Source of the DNA: Oscillatoria princeps RMCB-10
GTDB lineage: Bacteria; Cyanobacteriota; Cyanobacteriia; Cyanobacteriales; Oscillatoriaceae
NCBI GenBank assembly: GCA_019359235.1
Contig: JAHHHT010000048.1
Span: forward strand, 1-52,780
Reading direction: 5' to 3'
DNA: 52,780 bases
In this document: positions 22,921-32,659 of the stretch, in pieces
How the letters are laid out: each line of letters begins with the position of its first letter
How positions within the stretch are numbered: position 1 is the stretch's first letter
Made by a program: the position numbers and the translations under genes
Notes under the pieces: generated by a model
Seen by the model: only the letters and a program-made list of their open reading frames with translations
Databases searched by the model: none
Told to the model about the DNA's origin: nothing

Positions 22921-23466
22921 ATGACTGCAGGAACAGACATTCCCTCCCTCGCCACTCTGGAATACATCTCCTACCTGGATGCCGCCGGTCAAATCCCCGA
23001 GCAATTTCAGGGAAAAGTCGGAGTGTACGCCATATTTGATGCCGAAAAAGTGTTACAATATGTTGGGTACTCTCGCGATGTGTATCTCAGCCTCAAGCAG
23101 CACCTCGTGCGATCGCCCCAGCAGTGCTACTGGCTGAAAGTCCAAACTATCGAACGTCCCAGCCGCACCATTCTAGAATCTATCCGCGAGTCCTGGATTG
23201 CCGAAAATGGCGCAACACCGGCAGGAAATGCCGGTGACGAAGCGAAATGGACTGAGCCCATTGATGTTAAAATGCTGATGACGCCTGAAGAAAAGGCGAG
23301 TTATGAAAAGGCTGCCGGTCAAGAATTGGAACAGGCAAAACTGCTCAAAAAAGCAGCGCGGCGGGTGGAAGCTGATATTTTAGCATCCCTGGAAGCCCGT
23401 GGCGTGCGAATGGAACTTCGCTTCAATCCAAAAATCAAAGAAAACGGCTTGCTGGATTTAAAATAA
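22921..23466 (+). CDS. GIY-YIG-domain protein
   Basis: This 181-residue protein has a GIY-YIG-type core at about 32-75: GVYAIFD, then LQYVGYSRDVYLSLKQHL with Tyr-Val-Gly-Tyr-Ser-Arg. The family comprises metal-dependent DNA endonucleases. The expected downstream catalytic Glu may be in ILESIRESWIAENG. The C-terminal half is helical and charged, ending LDLK. Cyanobacterial stand-alone GIY-YIG proteins of this size are common but uncharacterised. Real nuclease activity is not certain. Confidence 0.75.
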   Translation: MTAGTDIPSLATLEYISYLDAAGQIPEQFQGKVGVYAIFDAEKVLQYVGYSRDVYLSLKQHLVRSPQQCYWLKVQTIERPSRTILESIRESWIAENGATPAGNAGDEAKWTEPIDVKMLMTPEEKASYEKAAGQELEQAKLLKKAARRVEADILASLEARGVRMELRFNPKIKENGLLDLK

Positions 23467-23468
23467 GC

Positions 23469-23501
23469 AGAAACCGGGTTTCTTCAAGAAACCCGGTTTC
23501 T
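23469..23501. repeat. AGAAACCGGGTTTCTT palindrome
   Basis: 16-bp arms around a single C. It is a dispersed cyanobacterial palindrome and may also serve as terminator for the GIY-YIG gene. Confidence 0.75.
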
Positions 23502-23734
23502 CGCCACCGCCATGTTATACCAACTTTGAGCTGGGAACGAGGAAAAACCGCGCAGATGTTGACAGTCTCCCTCTTCTCTTTAGCCCGCGCAGGCGGGCTT
23601 CGTTTGTATAGCCGCGATTTCAATCGCCAGGAAACCGGCACACACCGGCATCTCACCGGCACAACCCCGGCATGGAGGCGTAGCACAGGCGTCTCGCCTG
23701 TGCTACTCACCAGTGCACGCCAATCCGCACATCA

Positions 23735-24127
23735 CTACTTGACAGACGCCTTAGCACCGGCTTCTTCCAGCTGCTTCTTGGCATCTTCCGCCACATCCTT
23801 AGCCACCGCTTCCTTAACCGGCTTCGGCGTAGATTCCACCAAGTCCTTCGCTTCTTTCAGACCCAAGCCGGTCAGAGAGCGCACCACCTTCAGAATAGCA
23901 ATCTTCTTGTCAGCGGGAACCTCTTCGAGGATGGCGCTAAACTCAGTTTGCTCTTCCACCGGCTCTGGAGCAGCAGCAGCACCAGGAGCAGCCATCATCA
24001 TCATACCACCGGCAGGCGCAGCCGCGCTCACCCCGAAAGCTTCTTCAATCTGCTTAACCAGTTCAGCAGCTTCCAGCAGAGTCAGCGTTTTTAGTTTTTC
24101 CAGAATTTCGTCAGTTGCAGCAGACAT
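23735..24127 (-). CDS. rplL: 50S ribosomal protein L7/L12
   Basis: This 130-residue protein has the typical N-terminal dimer helices ([20 protein letters not shown]), an Ala/Gly/Met/Pro hinge and a C-terminal domain with EKTEF-like [26 protein letters not shown] and [12 protein letters not shown]. It forms the ribosomal stalk that recruits translation GTPases. It lies 59 bp downstream of rplJ, in the usual pairing. Confidence 0.97.
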   Translation of the reverse strand: MSAATDEILEKLKTLTLLEAAELVKQIEEAFGVSAAAPAGGMMMMAAPGAAAAPEPVEEQTEFSAILEEVPADKKIAILKVVRSLTGLGLKEAKDLVESTPKPVKEAVAKDVAEDAKKQLEEAGAKASVK

Positions 24128-24186
24128 TAATTAACTCCTGTGTTGAACGTTCTAAAGCGATCGGTTATCGGTCAAAAAGCAAACAG

Positions 24187-24750
24187 CTAGGCAGCGGTTT
24201 CTTCCGCAGCGGGTTCATCCCCACTGCTCTTGTCCTTATCAGCAACAGCCTGCAAACCGCGAGCGATGGATGCCGGCACTTCCTTGATGCCCACCGCAAT
24301 CTTGGTAGCCAGCCCATTGATAGCCCCGGCAATTTGCGCCATAAGCTGTTCCTTGGATGGCAAATCCGCAATTGCCTTAACATCAGCTTCCTTCAGAAGC
24401 CGCCCTTCCATTACGCCGCCCTTCAGTTCAGACTTCTTGGTGGCTTTTTGGAAGTCTTGATAGGCTTTAACAGCACCGCCGATATCCTCTTTCACGAGCA
24501 AGAACGCCGAAGAACCCTCCAGCAACTCCTGCATCGGCTGCCATTGCTTGTCACCTTCAACCGCAATTCGCATCAGCGTGTTCTTGGTGACTTTGCAAAC
24601 CGTGCCGGTCGGGCGCAGCCGCCTGCGCAAATCCGTGATTTCAGACACGGTAAGCCCTTTGTAGTCGATCACGACTGCAAGTTGCGACTCGCTCAAAGTT
24701 TCTTTGAGATCGGCGATAATCGCATTTTTGTTCTCTACTGTTCTCCCCAC
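24187..24750 (-). CDS. rplJ: 50S ribosomal protein L10
   Basis: This 187-residue protein starts [20 protein letters not shown] and contains [20 protein letters not shown] and the L12-binding C-terminal helix. It anchors L7/L12 on the ribosome. The gene is preceded by a structured leader with an attenuator-like hairpin (24842-24990), consistent with the L10 autoregulation known for this operon. AAGGAGG lies just before the start. Confidence 0.97.
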   Translation of the reverse strand: MGRTVENKNAIIADLKETLSESQLAVVIDYKGLTVSEITDLRRRLRPTGTVCKVTKNTLMRIAVEGDKQWQPMQELLEGSSAFLLVKEDIGGAVKAYQDFQKATKKSELKGGVMEGRLLKEADVKAIADLPSKEQLMAQIAGAINGLATKIAVGIKEVPASIARGLQAVADKDKSSGDEPAAEETAA

Positions 24751-24841
24751 GCTTATTTCACCTCCTTAAATGGGAACCCAATAATTTTGAACCCTGAATT
24801 TTGATTTCTGAATCGCATTCAAAATTCAAAATTATCCAATC

Positions 24842-24990
24842 AAAAACCCCGGACATTATGCCGGGGTTTCGCGCACCCCTGATGGCGTACAGTCACCTGC
24901 CGCTCGCGGCGGCAGCACTGGCCATTCAGGGGATTGGGGCGCAAACCTCGGCAGGGAATTAAGCCACTGGCACCTGCTGTCTTCGGCAAT
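24842..24990 (-). promoter_or_regulatory. Probable L10 leader with attenuator hairpin
   Basis: On the minus strand, upstream of rplJ, is a stretch of complementary blocks (CCCCTGAATGGCCAGTGCTG with GCCATCAGGGG, and GCCGCCGCGAGCGGC). It is followed by AAACCCCGG/CCGGGGTTT and a T-run at 24869-24842. The position and layout fit the ribosomal protein L10 leader. The exact boundaries are uncertain. Confidence 0.55.
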
Positions 24991-25110
24991 TGCCTATTCA
25001 GTTCACTTTAACTTTTGAATTAGCCATTCTGAATTCATTTCCAATTCAGACTTCCCAATTCAAAATTCAAAATTTTGCTATCGCACAGCGCCTGGGATGA
25101 ACCCCTCTCT

Positions 25111-25153
25111 TTTCCCCCTCACGGTACGGGGGAGGGGGTTGGGGGGTGGGGTT
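25111..25153. repeat. Dispersed G-rich element
   Basis: A copy followed by CCCAGCCGCAAAGAGTT, nearly the same flank as at 3412-3430. The mobile unit may therefore be longer than the G-rich palindrome. Confidence 0.7.
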
Positions 25154-25208
25154 CCCAGCCGCAAAGAGTTTTAATTATCCTTCCAGCGTGCGAGGCCCAA
25201 AATTTTCT

Positions 25209-25925
25209 TCAGCCAGCTTCATTCAGCTTCATGTCGCGCAGGGCGTTGATATCGAGTTGAATCGACGGGCCCATCGTAGCGCTTAAATAGAAGGTGCGCC
25301 AGAAGCGACCCTTCGCACCTGAGGGGCGATTGCGGTCAATGGTTTCTTGCAGCGCCTTCAAGTTCACGAGCAGGTCATCGGCTGTAAACGACGCCTTGCC
25401 AAACATAACGTGAACGATGCCGGTGCGGTCCGCCCGAAACTCCAGCTTACCAGCTTTGAACTCCGCAATCGCACTCGCCAGATCGAATGTTACCGTACCG
25501 CCTTTCGGGGATGGCATCAAACCGCGCGGACCGAGAAGCTTCCCGAGTTTGGCCACCTGAGGCATCACATCCGGCGTTGCGATCAGCTTGTCAAAGTCCA
25601 TCCGACCCTGCTGGATTTCGGCGATCAGCTCTTCCGAACCCACAATATCCGCACCAGCGCTAGTGGCTTCTTGCACCTTTTCCCCCCGCGCAATCACCGC
25701 CACCCGCACGGTTTGGCCCGTTCCCTTGGGCAGCACCACCGTCGTCCGCAGCTGCTGGTCCGTGTACTTGGGGTCAATCCCCAGCCGGATGTGGGCTTCT
25801 GCTGATTCGGGAAACTTGGCTGTCGCTGTCTCTTTTAACAGATTCAGGGCATCTAAGGGTTCGTACAGCCGGTCTTCGACTTTCTTGTTCAGTTCGCGCA
25901 ATCGGCGCGAAAGTTTTTTCGCCAT
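25209..25925 (-). CDS. rplA: 50S ribosomal protein L1
   Basis: This 238-residue protein has the conserved [18 protein letters not shown]-like region ([19 protein letters not shown]) and the N-terminal [14 protein letters not shown]. It binds 23S rRNA at the E-site stalk and can repress its own operon. It follows rplK by 126 bp. A G-rich dispersed repeat lies between it and the rplJ leader. Confidence 0.97.
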   Translation of the reverse strand: MAKKLSRRLRELNKKVEDRLYEPLDALNLLKETATAKFPESAEAHIRLGIDPKYTDQQLRTTVVLPKGTGQTVRVAVIARGEKVQEATSAGADIVGSEELIAEIQQGRMDFDKLIATPDVMPQVAKLGKLLGPRGLMPSPKGGTVTFDLASAIAEFKAGKLEFRADRTGIVHVMFGKASFTADDLLVNLKALQETIDRNRPSGAKGRFWRTFYLSATMGPSIQLDINALRDMKLNEAG

Positions 25926-26051
25926 CTGTGTCTCCTGGGGTGCGTAGCGAGGCCATGCCTCTCCCCCGATAATTCATTTTACAGTTAAACAGGCTAGAAC
26001 GTGTGAGAGTGACGCGCCGGGAACGGTTAAGCACTCACACTTGCCAAAGCC

Positions 26052-26477
26052 CTAATCAGCCACCGAAACGCCCATGTTCTTGGCTGTGCCTTCCACGATT
26101 TTCATCGCCGCCTCCACATCATTAGCGTTCAGGTCAGGCATTTTCTTCTCGGCAATTTCCCGCAGCTGAGCCCGGGTAATCGACCCGACTTTGGTGCGGT
26201 TAGGCTGGCCCGATCCGCGCTCAATGCCGGCAGCCTTGCGAATCAGCACTGAAGCCGGCGGCGTCTTCAGAACAAATGTAAAGCTTCTGTCTTCATAGAC
26301 AGAAATTTCCACCGGCACCACTAGACCTACTTGGTCAGCTGTTCTGGCGTTATATTCTTTGCAGAACGCCATAATATTTACGCCGTGCTGACCCAGCGCT
26401 GGCCCTATGGGAGGTGCCGGATTGGCCTTCCCCGCCGTGATGGCCAACTTCACCACCGTTACTACTTTCTTTGCCAT
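26052..26477 (-). CDS. rplK: 50S ribosomal protein L11
   Basis: This 141-residue protein has the motifs [40 protein letters not shown] and the C-terminal rRNA-binding domain. It is part of the GTPase-associated centre. The start lies 7 bp after the nusG stop. Confidence 0.97.
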   Translation of the reverse strand: MAKKVVTVVKLAITAGKANPAPPIGPALGQHGVNIMAFCKEYNARTADQVGLVVPVEISVYEDRSFTFVLKTPPASVLIRKAAGIERGSGQPNRTKVGSITRAQLREIAEKKMPDLNANDVEAAMKIVEGTAKNMGVSVAD

Positions 26478-26484
26478 CTACGTG

Positions 26485-27120
26485 TCAGTGTTTTTGAACC
26501 TGATGAAACTCCAACTCTACTGGCGTATCCCGTCCAAAGATGGAGAGCAATACTTTTAGCTTACCCCGTTCCGGACTCACTTCTATCACTTCGCCTTCAA
26601 AATCTTTGAATGGCCCTGACAGGACAATCACCTTGTCGCCAACGCCCATATTAATTTTGAGGACTGGCTCTTGTTCGCGAGCTTGCCTGAAGATCCGCTC
26701 CACTTCTGAAGCGCTCAGCGGCACCGGCTTGACGTGTCCGCGCCCCCTTCCGTAGCGGCGCTTCTGTTCCGCCCCCACAAAGTTAATCACATTTGGCGTG
26801 TTTTTCACCACCTGCCAGCTTTCATCGTCCATCACCATTGAGACGAGGACATAGCCGGGGAAGACTTTCTCGTCCGTTTGCTGGCGATAGCCATCCTTGC
26901 GGATTTTGATAGCCGCACTCTGGGGTATCTCCACCTGGAAAATCCTGTCCCCCACATCCAGCGTTTGAATCCGCTGCTCCAGGTTGGTCTTCACCCGCTT
27001 TTCACAGCCAGATGCGACCTGAACAGCATACCACCGCGCCTCGGGTAGAGACGCCGCCTTTTGCGGCTCCGGTTCAGGCCGTTTTTTTGAATAGCGCGAT
27101 TCTTCTGATGCAAAATTCAT
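26485..27120 (-). CDS. nusG: Transcription termination/antitermination protein NusG
   Basis: The product is 211 residues. The NGN domain has RWYAVQVASGCEKRVKTNLE and FPGYVLVSMVMDDESWQVV. The KOW motif is GDKVIVLSGPFKDFEGEVIE. It links RNA polymerase to ribosomes or Rho-type factors. The start overlaps the secE stop by 4 bp (ATGA), so translation is probably coupled. A 28-residue N-terminal extension precedes the NGN domain, as in other cyanobacteria. Confidence 0.96.
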   Translation of the reverse strand: MNFASEESRYSKKRPEPEPQKAASLPEARWYAVQVASGCEKRVKTNLEQRIQTLDVGDRIFQVEIPQSAAIKIRKDGYRQQTDEKVFPGYVLVSMVMDDESWQVVKNTPNVINFVGAEQKRRYGRGRGHVKPVPLSASEVERIFRQAREQEPVLKINMGVGDKVIVLSGPFKDFEGEVIEVSPERGKLKVLLSIFGRDTPVELEFHQVQKH

Positions 27121-27344
27121 CTAAACACCTGTAAAGCTACCCACGCAAATAAGTTATCCACCAGGTAGATGAATGTTGCCGCCAGAGTTACCATCAACAG
27201 CACGGCTAGCGATTCGCTAATCAGCTGCTGCCGCGACGGCCAAACGACTTTAGCGAGTTCCTCTTTGGTTTCGTCAAAAAAGGTGCCAACATTAAACCCC
27301 GCCGGAGGGGTTTGCTGAATCTCAGCTTCGTTTTTCTTTGCCAT
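27117..27344 (-). CDS. secE: Preprotein translocase subunit SecE
   Basis: The product is 75 residues. An amphipathic segment (FFDETKEELAKVVWPSRQQL) is followed by one membrane helix. This is the short single-helix SecE that clamps SecY. It lies between tRNA-Trp and nusG in the standard order. Confidence 0.95.
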   Translation of the reverse strand: MAKKNEAEIQQTPPAGFNVGTFFDETKEELAKVVWPSRQQLISESLAVLLMVTLAATFIYLVDNLFAWVALQVFR

Positions 27345-27857
27345 CTTCTTGCGGCCTCGCTCTTGGGATCGCTACAGCTTATATTTTATCTCGTTCGGGG
27401 TATTGCCGCCCTCTGGAGGGCGGTTGAGCCTCCAGTTTTTCTCCGCCCTTTTGGCCTGTAACTGGTAAACCTGTCAGCGCCAGGTTTTCCTGCCGGCGTC
27501 GCACACCGCCTGCTATCAACCCCTGTTTTTCTCCCCCTCCCCGTGGACGGAGAAGGTGGGGCCCCCTCTGGGGATGGGGGTAGAGGGGGTTGGGGGGTGG
27601 GGTTCACTGCAGAGGTGCACCTCTGAGGCACGCACCACTTGTTCTTCGCTTTGGCCCACCCCGATATTCTCTATCCAGGACGTGCCAAGAGCAGCTGTTC
27701 ACTTCCCGGCTGGATTTCCAGCCCCCGCCACACGCAGCGTGCGCCCGCGGTCAGTTAGTGACTCCGATGACAATTATACCCGAAAGTTTACTACTTTGAT
27801 GCAGGTTTTGCATCTTGCGAGCTGCTTTCGGGCCGGACTGATATGGACATTGTTCAG
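27345..27857. other. Repeat-rich spacer between secE and tRNA-Trp
   Basis: Contains a CCGCCCTCTGGAGGGCGG hairpin (27405-27422) and a long G-rich dispersed element (27531-27604). No gene is supported. Confidence 0.55.
27531..27604. repeat. Dispersed G-rich element, extended copy
   Basis: CTCCCCCTCCCCGTGGACGG, then a second G-rich block with the GGGGGTTGGGGGGTGGGG end. It is longer than the other copies. Confidence 0.65.
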
Positions 27858-27930
27858 CGCGCCCTGGAGGACTTGAACCCCCGACATCAGGTTTTGGAGA
27901 CCTGCGTTCTACCAACTGAACTAAGAGCGC
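27858..27930 (-). tRNA. trnW: tRNA-Trp (CCA anticodon)
   Basis: On the minus strand the 73-nt gene folds as a cloverleaf. The acceptor GCGCTCT pairs with AGGGCGC. The D arm contains AGTTCAGTTGGTAG. The anticodon stem-loop CAGGT-CTCCAAA-ACCTG gives CCA. The T arm is GGGGGTTCAAGTCCTCC. The discriminator is G. CCA is not encoded. Confidence 0.96.
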
Positions 27931-28025
27931 ACGGGTTAGACTCTGAGCTTGGCTCTCATCTGCCTGTCTAATTTACTATAACGCATTGCTGCGTTATTGG
28001 CTAGACTGCCAAGCCAGAATTTTTT

Positions 28026-28388
28026 CTACACACTTTTGTTGAACCGCTGCTTGAGCCTGGTTGCCTTGCCAACCCGCTGCCGCAAGAAGTAAAGTTTAGC
28101 ACGGCGCACCACACCGCGACGCAGAATCTGGACGGTTTCAATCCGGGGCGAGTGGATCAGGAACACCCGCTCCACGCCAACCCCTTGGAAGATGCGCCGC
28201 ACTGTAATGGTCGTGTTCAGCCCACCATTGCGCTTGGCAATCACAGTTCCCTCGTAAGGTTGAACCCGCTCTTTGCCGCCTTCTACAATTTTCACGCCCA
28301 CCTTGACTGTATCGCCCACGTGGATGTCCGGCAGATTGGTTTTCAGTTGCTCCGCTTCAATGGAGCGGATAATCGCTTCAGCGTTCAT
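28026..28388 (-). CDS. rplS: 50S ribosomal protein L19
   Basis: This 120-residue protein has the L19 core: [20 protein letters not shown], then [11 protein letters not shown] and [18 protein letters not shown], and ends in basic residues. It sits at the 30S-50S interface. It is upstream of tRNA-Trp, as in many cyanobacteria. Confidence 0.97.
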   Translation of the reverse strand: MNAEAIIRSIEAEQLKTNLPDIHVGDTVKVGVKIVEGGKERVQPYEGTVIAKRNGGLNTTITVRRIFQGVGVERVFLIHSPRIETVQILRRGVVRRAKLYFLRQRVGKATRLKQRFNKSV

Positions 28389-28583
28389 AAAGCTTTAAAA
28401 AATCACAATTATCTATAATATCTCCCTCCCCGGCAAAAAGTCAAGAAAATTTTTCCGGAAGACGGGAGCGGGGGCTGGCAGGGGCGGGGGCGCTGTTGCC
28501 GAACGCCGAATCCCATCTGGGCGGGGCCAGGGGGAGAGCCGGCCCGACCATCTACAATCTAAAATCTAAACCCTAACATCGAC

Positions 28584-29945
28584 ATGACAGTCTTGCTTGC
28601 CCTTCTGGCCTTTTATGTGGCCTGGAATCTGGGGGCGAACGACGTGGCCAACTCAATGGGCACCTCTGTGGGGTCGAAGGCGCTCACCCTGCGCCAAGCC
28701 CTGGCAATTGCCGGCATCTTGGAGTTCACCGGCGCTGTATTATTGGGCCAAAGGGTATCGGCAACACTGGCCACCGAAATCGTCAATCCCGCTGAGTTTG
28801 CCGGCTCTCCCGGGGTGCTGCTTGCAGGCATGGTGTCCGTCACCCTCGCCTGCGGGCTGTGGGTGCAAGTGGCCACCCTGCGGGGCTGGCCAGTTTCTTC
28901 CTCCCACGCTGTTGTGGGGGCAATCGCCGGCTTCAGCTGGGTTGCCGGGGGTGCCGGTGCGGTGCGCTGGTCACAAATTGGCACCATCTCCCTGACCTGG
29001 CTGGTGACGCCGGCAGTCAGCGCCGCCATTGCAGCCGGCCTGTACAGCCTGCTCAAGCGCTGGATTCTCGACCGCCCCGACCCCCTGCAGCAACTGTACG
29101 AGTGGGTTCCCTGGATCTCGGCGCTGCTGCTGGGCGTATTTGGGTCCCTGGCACTGCCGGCCCTCAGCGCACCGGCACAGGCTTGGATCGCACAGCGGTT
29201 CGCTGTGGCGATTCCCCCTCACGATATCCCCCTGGCCTTGGGTGCCGGGGCTGCCGCTGGCCTGACCCTAGTCAGCTGGCGACAGTTGGACACATTAGGG
29301 GCGAGCCAGGGACCGGCGGGTGGGGCTAAAGCCCAACTGCAAACAGGAGGGCTAAAGCCCAACTACAAACGGGACACCGGCGAGCCAGATCCCAAGTCAC
29401 TGGAAGCTGTGGAGCGGTTTTTGGCCCGGTTTCAAATCCTCAGCGCCTGCTTTGTGGCTTTCGCTCACGGCTGCAATGATGTCGGCAATGCCGTGGCTCC
29501 CCTAGCCGTTATCAATTATATCCTGCGCACCGGCTCGGTTCCCAGCGCCAATTTCGCAGTCCCGTTTTGGATTTTGCTGCTGGGCGGTGCCGGCATTGTC
29601 GCCGGTTTGGCCGTGTTGGGCAAAAACGTGATTGCTACAGTTGGGGAGGGGATTATTCCCCTGCAGCCGAGTGGGGGATTCTGCGCCGAACTGGCCACCG
29701 CCACCACGGTTTTGCTCGCTTCCCGCCTGGGGCTGCCGGTTTCCACCTCTCACGCCCTTGTGGGCGGCGTTGCCGGTGTCGGGCTCGCGGGAAGTTGGTC
29801 GAAAACCGGCTCTGGGACAGCCATTCGCTGGGAAACTGTGCGGGGAATTGTCTTGGCTTGGCTGATTACGGTTCCCATTGCTGCCGGTCTGGGTGCCGGC
29901 ATCTTTACAATCGCTCGCAGTTTGGGCGGTGCGGCGTGGGGGTGA
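28584..29945 (+). CDS. PiT-family inorganic phosphate permease with an in-frame repeat insertion
   Basis: This 453-residue membrane protein has the duplicated PiT signature: WNLGANDVANSMGTSVGSKA near the start and AFAHGCNDVGNAVAPLAV in the second half. Each half is followed by a PVSSSHA or PVSTSHA motif. About ten membrane helices flank a central cytoplasmic loop. It imports phosphate with H+ or Na+. In the loop (29310-29375, residues about 243-264) a GGGCTAAAGCCCAACT...AAAC repeat occurs twice in frame and codes GGAKAQLQTGGLKPNYKRD. The same repeat lies between genes at 43165-43217. The reading frame and helices remain intact. Confidence 0.92.
   Translation: MTVLLALLAFYVAWNLGANDVANSMGTSVGSKALTLRQALAIAGILEFTGAVLLGQRVSATLATEIVNPAEFAGSPGVLLAGMVSVTLACGLWVQVATLRGWPVSSSHAVVGAIAGFSWVAGGAGAVRWSQIGTISLTWLVTPAVSAAIAAGLYSLLKRWILDRPDPLQQLYEWVPWISALLLGVFGSLALPALSAPAQAWIAQRFAVAIPPHDIPLALGAGAAAGLTLVSWRQLDTLGASQGPAGGAKAQLQTGGLKPNYKRDTGEPDPKSLEAVERFLARFQILSACFVAFAHGCNDVGNAVAPLAVINYILRTGSVPSANFAVPFWILLLGGAGIVAGLAVLGKNVIATVGEGIIPLQPSGGFCAELATATTVLLASRLGLPVSTSHALVGGVAGVGLAGSWSKTGSGTAIRWETVRGIVLAWLITVPIAAGLGAGIFTIARSLGGAAWG
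29310..29372. repeat. GGGCTAAAGCCCAACTACAAAC repeat inside the permease gene
   Basis: Two direct units of a short palindrome-containing repeat. Further units lie at 43165-43217. Confidence 0.75.
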
Positions 29946-30248
29946 GGGTGTGAGGATAAGACGCGATTTATCGCGTCTCTACAAGATGCCGCCCTCGCTC
30001 CCGATGTCCCAGGACGGAACAGTTTCAGCCGCCGGCAGCCATTGGCACAGAAGCGGTTACTGCTTGAAGCAACTCAGGCAAAATCCCCGAACCCTCTGCA
30101 AATCAGGTCTAAAGCAGAAGATTACATTTCTTTAAGGGGAACTGACGCCAATTTGGAAGTGAATTTGCCAAAATACATGCCAGCATTGACGAAATGGCGC
30201 ACTTGCAATTAGAACCCTTGATAGCAACAGAGTAGAGGTTAGACACTG
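29946..30248. other. Intergenic stretch, nothing certain
   Basis: Starts with a GACGCGATTTATCGCGTC palindrome (29960-29977). A weak half-match to the island operator (GCCAATTTGG) lies near 30149, but it lacks the second arm. No gene is seen. Confidence 0.35.
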
Positions 30249-32144
30249 ATGCAGCCCCTGGACAATCGACCGGACCGCCCGGAAGCTGGCGATCCTCAAG
30301 CCGTGGAGAAGGCTTTGAGGGCGGTGACTCAGGATCTGAGGCATTTACAGCAAGATTTGGCGATCAAGTTTTCTGAGGACTTCACCAGGCTTTTGTCTGA
30401 AACATCCCGCCTGAGTGAGGAAATCGACAAGCTGCTCATCCAGCAGCAGCAGCAGCAGCAATTGCAGCAGCTGCAATCCCTGTCCCAGGATCAAAAGGCC
30501 CAGCAGGAACAGCTGGTTGAGCGACTGGAATCCCTTTCCCAGCAGCAAAAGGCCCAGCAGGAACAGCTGGCGGCGCAGCTGGCTGACTTGGTGACGGAGC
30601 AAGTGCAAGAGCGATTGACGAAACGGATCGATGAGCTGACCGCCGCCGCTCGGCTGTCTGCTAGCCCCGCTGCTGCGGATGCGCGACTGGCACCGGCATC
30701 CAATGCCGGTCGCGACAGAAGGGGTGGTGGGGTGTTCCTGGCATCGATGGACGGCACGCTGATGGCCAACTACGAGGCGGCGCAAGAGGAACTCGACGGC
30801 TATCAAAACAGGCTCGCCGAACAGCTGAAGCGCCTAAACAGCCTGCAGCAGCAAGGTGAGGTGGTTTTGGAGGCGCTGGTCAACCGTCTGATTGAACAGC
30901 TGAAACAGGAAGGAAACCCCGTCCAAACTGCGGCTGAGCTGTCACAGGAGGATTTAGAGCGGATCTTGCAGAGCAGCCAGCCGGCTCAGCTGAGCCCGCA
31001 GCTGAACTCCGGTAAAACAGCTGCGCTCGCTCCCTCCTTGAAGCCGGTACCGGCACCTGTCCCGCCGGTGCCTCAGCCACCCGCTGACCGGCAGGTTGTG
31101 CCAAAGGCACCGGCAGCGCCACCGGCAGCTGCGCCCAAACCGCCATCGGTGGTTCAGGTGGGTTTGGTGCTGGCTCTGATTTCTTCGGTGGTGCTGTCGC
31201 TGTTTAATGTTTCCCTGAAGATTATCCTCAAGGCTAAGGCTCCCCGGATGATTTTTGGCATCTGGCAGCTGCAAGGATTTATCACGCCCGGATTCGGGAA
31301 TTCGCTTTTGATTCTGCTGCTGCGGACAATCGTGGTGATTGCGGTGATGCCAATTCTGGCTACTTTCCTGTATCCGCAAGTGTGGCAAGACCTGAACCGG
31401 TTTGTCAAGTCTGGCGATCGCGACCAGTGGCTGAAGGTGGTGGGCAGCGGTTTCTTTCTGTTCTTGTCGCAGGTGCTGATTTATATTGCGATTGGCAATA
31501 TTCCCACCGGCATTGCGATCACGATATTCTTTATTTATCCGATTGTGACCGTGCTGGCGTCTTGGTGGCTGTTTGCTGACCGCCCAACGATAGTCCGCAT
31601 TGCGGCGATGGGCGTGATTACTGGAGGGGGTGTCTTGGCGCTGCCGGCAGGGGGTGCCCAAGGCAATCTCCAGTTGGGCGTTTCTGCTGCAGTGGGCGCA
31701 GGTATTGCTTTCGCCGGCTATGTGCTGACGGCGCAGTTGGGGCAGAAAAAGCTCCACCCGATTCCTTTCACTCTGGTTGGGTTCCTGTCTATTTTGGTGT
31801 TTTGCACGGTCAGTTTGCTGCTGCCTTTACCAAAAGCAATGGCAGTGCAGTTCGACTGGAACTTGTGGCCCAGTCTGCTGATTGGCAGCGCTATCTTGGG
31901 GCTGTTCACACTGGCGAGCTATCTGCTAAACAACTTTGCTATCCGCTTTGCGGGGGCGGCGCTGGCGTCGATTATCGGGACGAGCGGGCCGGCTTTGACC
32001 GCTTTGTTTGGCTTTGTGATTATTGGGGAGAAGCTTTTACCCATGCAGATTTTTGGCATGGTTCTGGTGACTTTGGGCGTTGCTGCGATGAGTGTTGAGC
32101 GCATGCTCGCTCAGAAGAAGCCGGCTGCTCAAACTGCTAAGTGA
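30249..32144 (+). CDS. EamA/DMT-type transporter with a long N-terminal coiled coil
   Basis: The product is 631 residues. Residues 1-155 are charged and Gln-rich with strong heptads (QQQQQQQLQQLQSLSQDQ and two KAQQEQL repeats). A second helical block runs about 175-240, and a Pro/Ala linker to about 300. From 305 on there are about ten hydrophobic helices arranged as two EamA repeats, the drug/metabolite exporter superfamily. The soluble part probably lies in the cytoplasm and may oligomerise or bind a partner. The fusion is uncommon in the superfamily. The substrate is unknown. A good terminator follows at 32165-32208. Confidence 0.85.
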   Translation: MQPLDNRPDRPEAGDPQAVEKALRAVTQDLRHLQQDLAIKFSEDFTRLLSETSRLSEEIDKLLIQQQQQQQLQQLQSLSQDQKAQQEQLVERLESLSQQQKAQQEQLAAQLADLVTEQVQERLTKRIDELTAAARLSASPAAADARLAPASNAGRDRRGGGVFLASMDGTLMANYEAAQEELDGYQNRLAEQLKRLNSLQQQGEVVLEALVNRLIEQLKQEGNPVQTAAELSQEDLERILQSSQPAQLSPQLNSGKTAALAPSLKPVPAPVPPVPQPPADRQVVPKAPAAPPAAAPKPPSVVQVGLVLALISSVVLSLFNVSLKIILKAKAPRMIFGIWQLQGFITPGFGNSLLILLLRTIVVIAVMPILATFLYPQVWQDLNRFVKSGDRDQWLKVVGSGFFLFLSQVLIYIAIGNIPTGIAITIFFIYPIVTVLASWWLFADRPTIVRIAAMGVITGGGVLALPAGGAQGNLQLGVSAAVGAGIAFAGYVLTAQLGQKKLHPIPFTLVGFLSILVFCTVSLLLPLPKAMAVQFDWNLWPSLLIGSAILGLFTLASYLLNNFAIRFAGAALASIIGTSGPALTALFGFVIIGEKLLPMQIFGMVLVTLGVAAMSVERMLAQKKPAAQTAK

Positions 32145-32164
32145 TCTGTCAAGGATTGGCACAG

Positions 32165-32208
32165 GAAGGGTGAATTAACGAGTGTTAGTTCACCCTTCTT
32201 TTTTTTTA
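32165..32208 (+). terminator. Rho-independent terminator
   Basis: The stem GAAGGGTGAA/TTCACCCTTC is followed by at least nine T. Confidence 0.85.
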
Positions 32209-32659
32209 TTTTAATAGCAATACACAGTTAGGTTAGGACGTAGGACAGGCGAGACGCCTGTCCCAAAGACCTTGAGGGCAGGCGTTCCCTCAGTACGCGC
32301 CCGCACGGAACGGTTTGCCCCCAAGGTCTAGTGTCCTTCCGCCGGCGCACCGGCACCACTTCTGCCCAGTTTTCCATGCGGCGGAACGCACCGGCTCTCT
32401 GGAAGGCTGAAGGATTTTACCCCTAACTGCCGGCTCCACCGGCAGTCTGCCGGCGTAAATTCAATATATAGCGGTTTTCAGTTGGATGTACGCAAAGGCC
32501 CATAAACCCGGTGAGCGTAGGGGCGGTGCCCCCGTGCCCGCCCCGTCCAGTTTTATCGGTAGTTCACTAATGTGAGAAACGCTATAAGCTTAACACGAGT
32601 TGACGGTAGATTTAGGAAGTGGCATAATTAATATAGTGTTTGCCCACAGGGAGGTTTTT
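32209..32659. other. Intergenic stretch with palindromic repeats
   Basis: GGACAGGCGAGACGCCTGTCC (32243-32263) and a GGGGCGGTGCCCCC-type repeat near 32521 are dispersed elements. A plausible promoter for the toxin-antitoxin pair lies close to 32610-32645. No gene is supported. Confidence 0.45.

Noticed and set aside
30145-30185. Further TGCCA-N3-TGGCA operator
   Set aside because: Only half-sites (GCCAATTTGG and TGCCAAAATAC) are present and neither forms the full palindrome.
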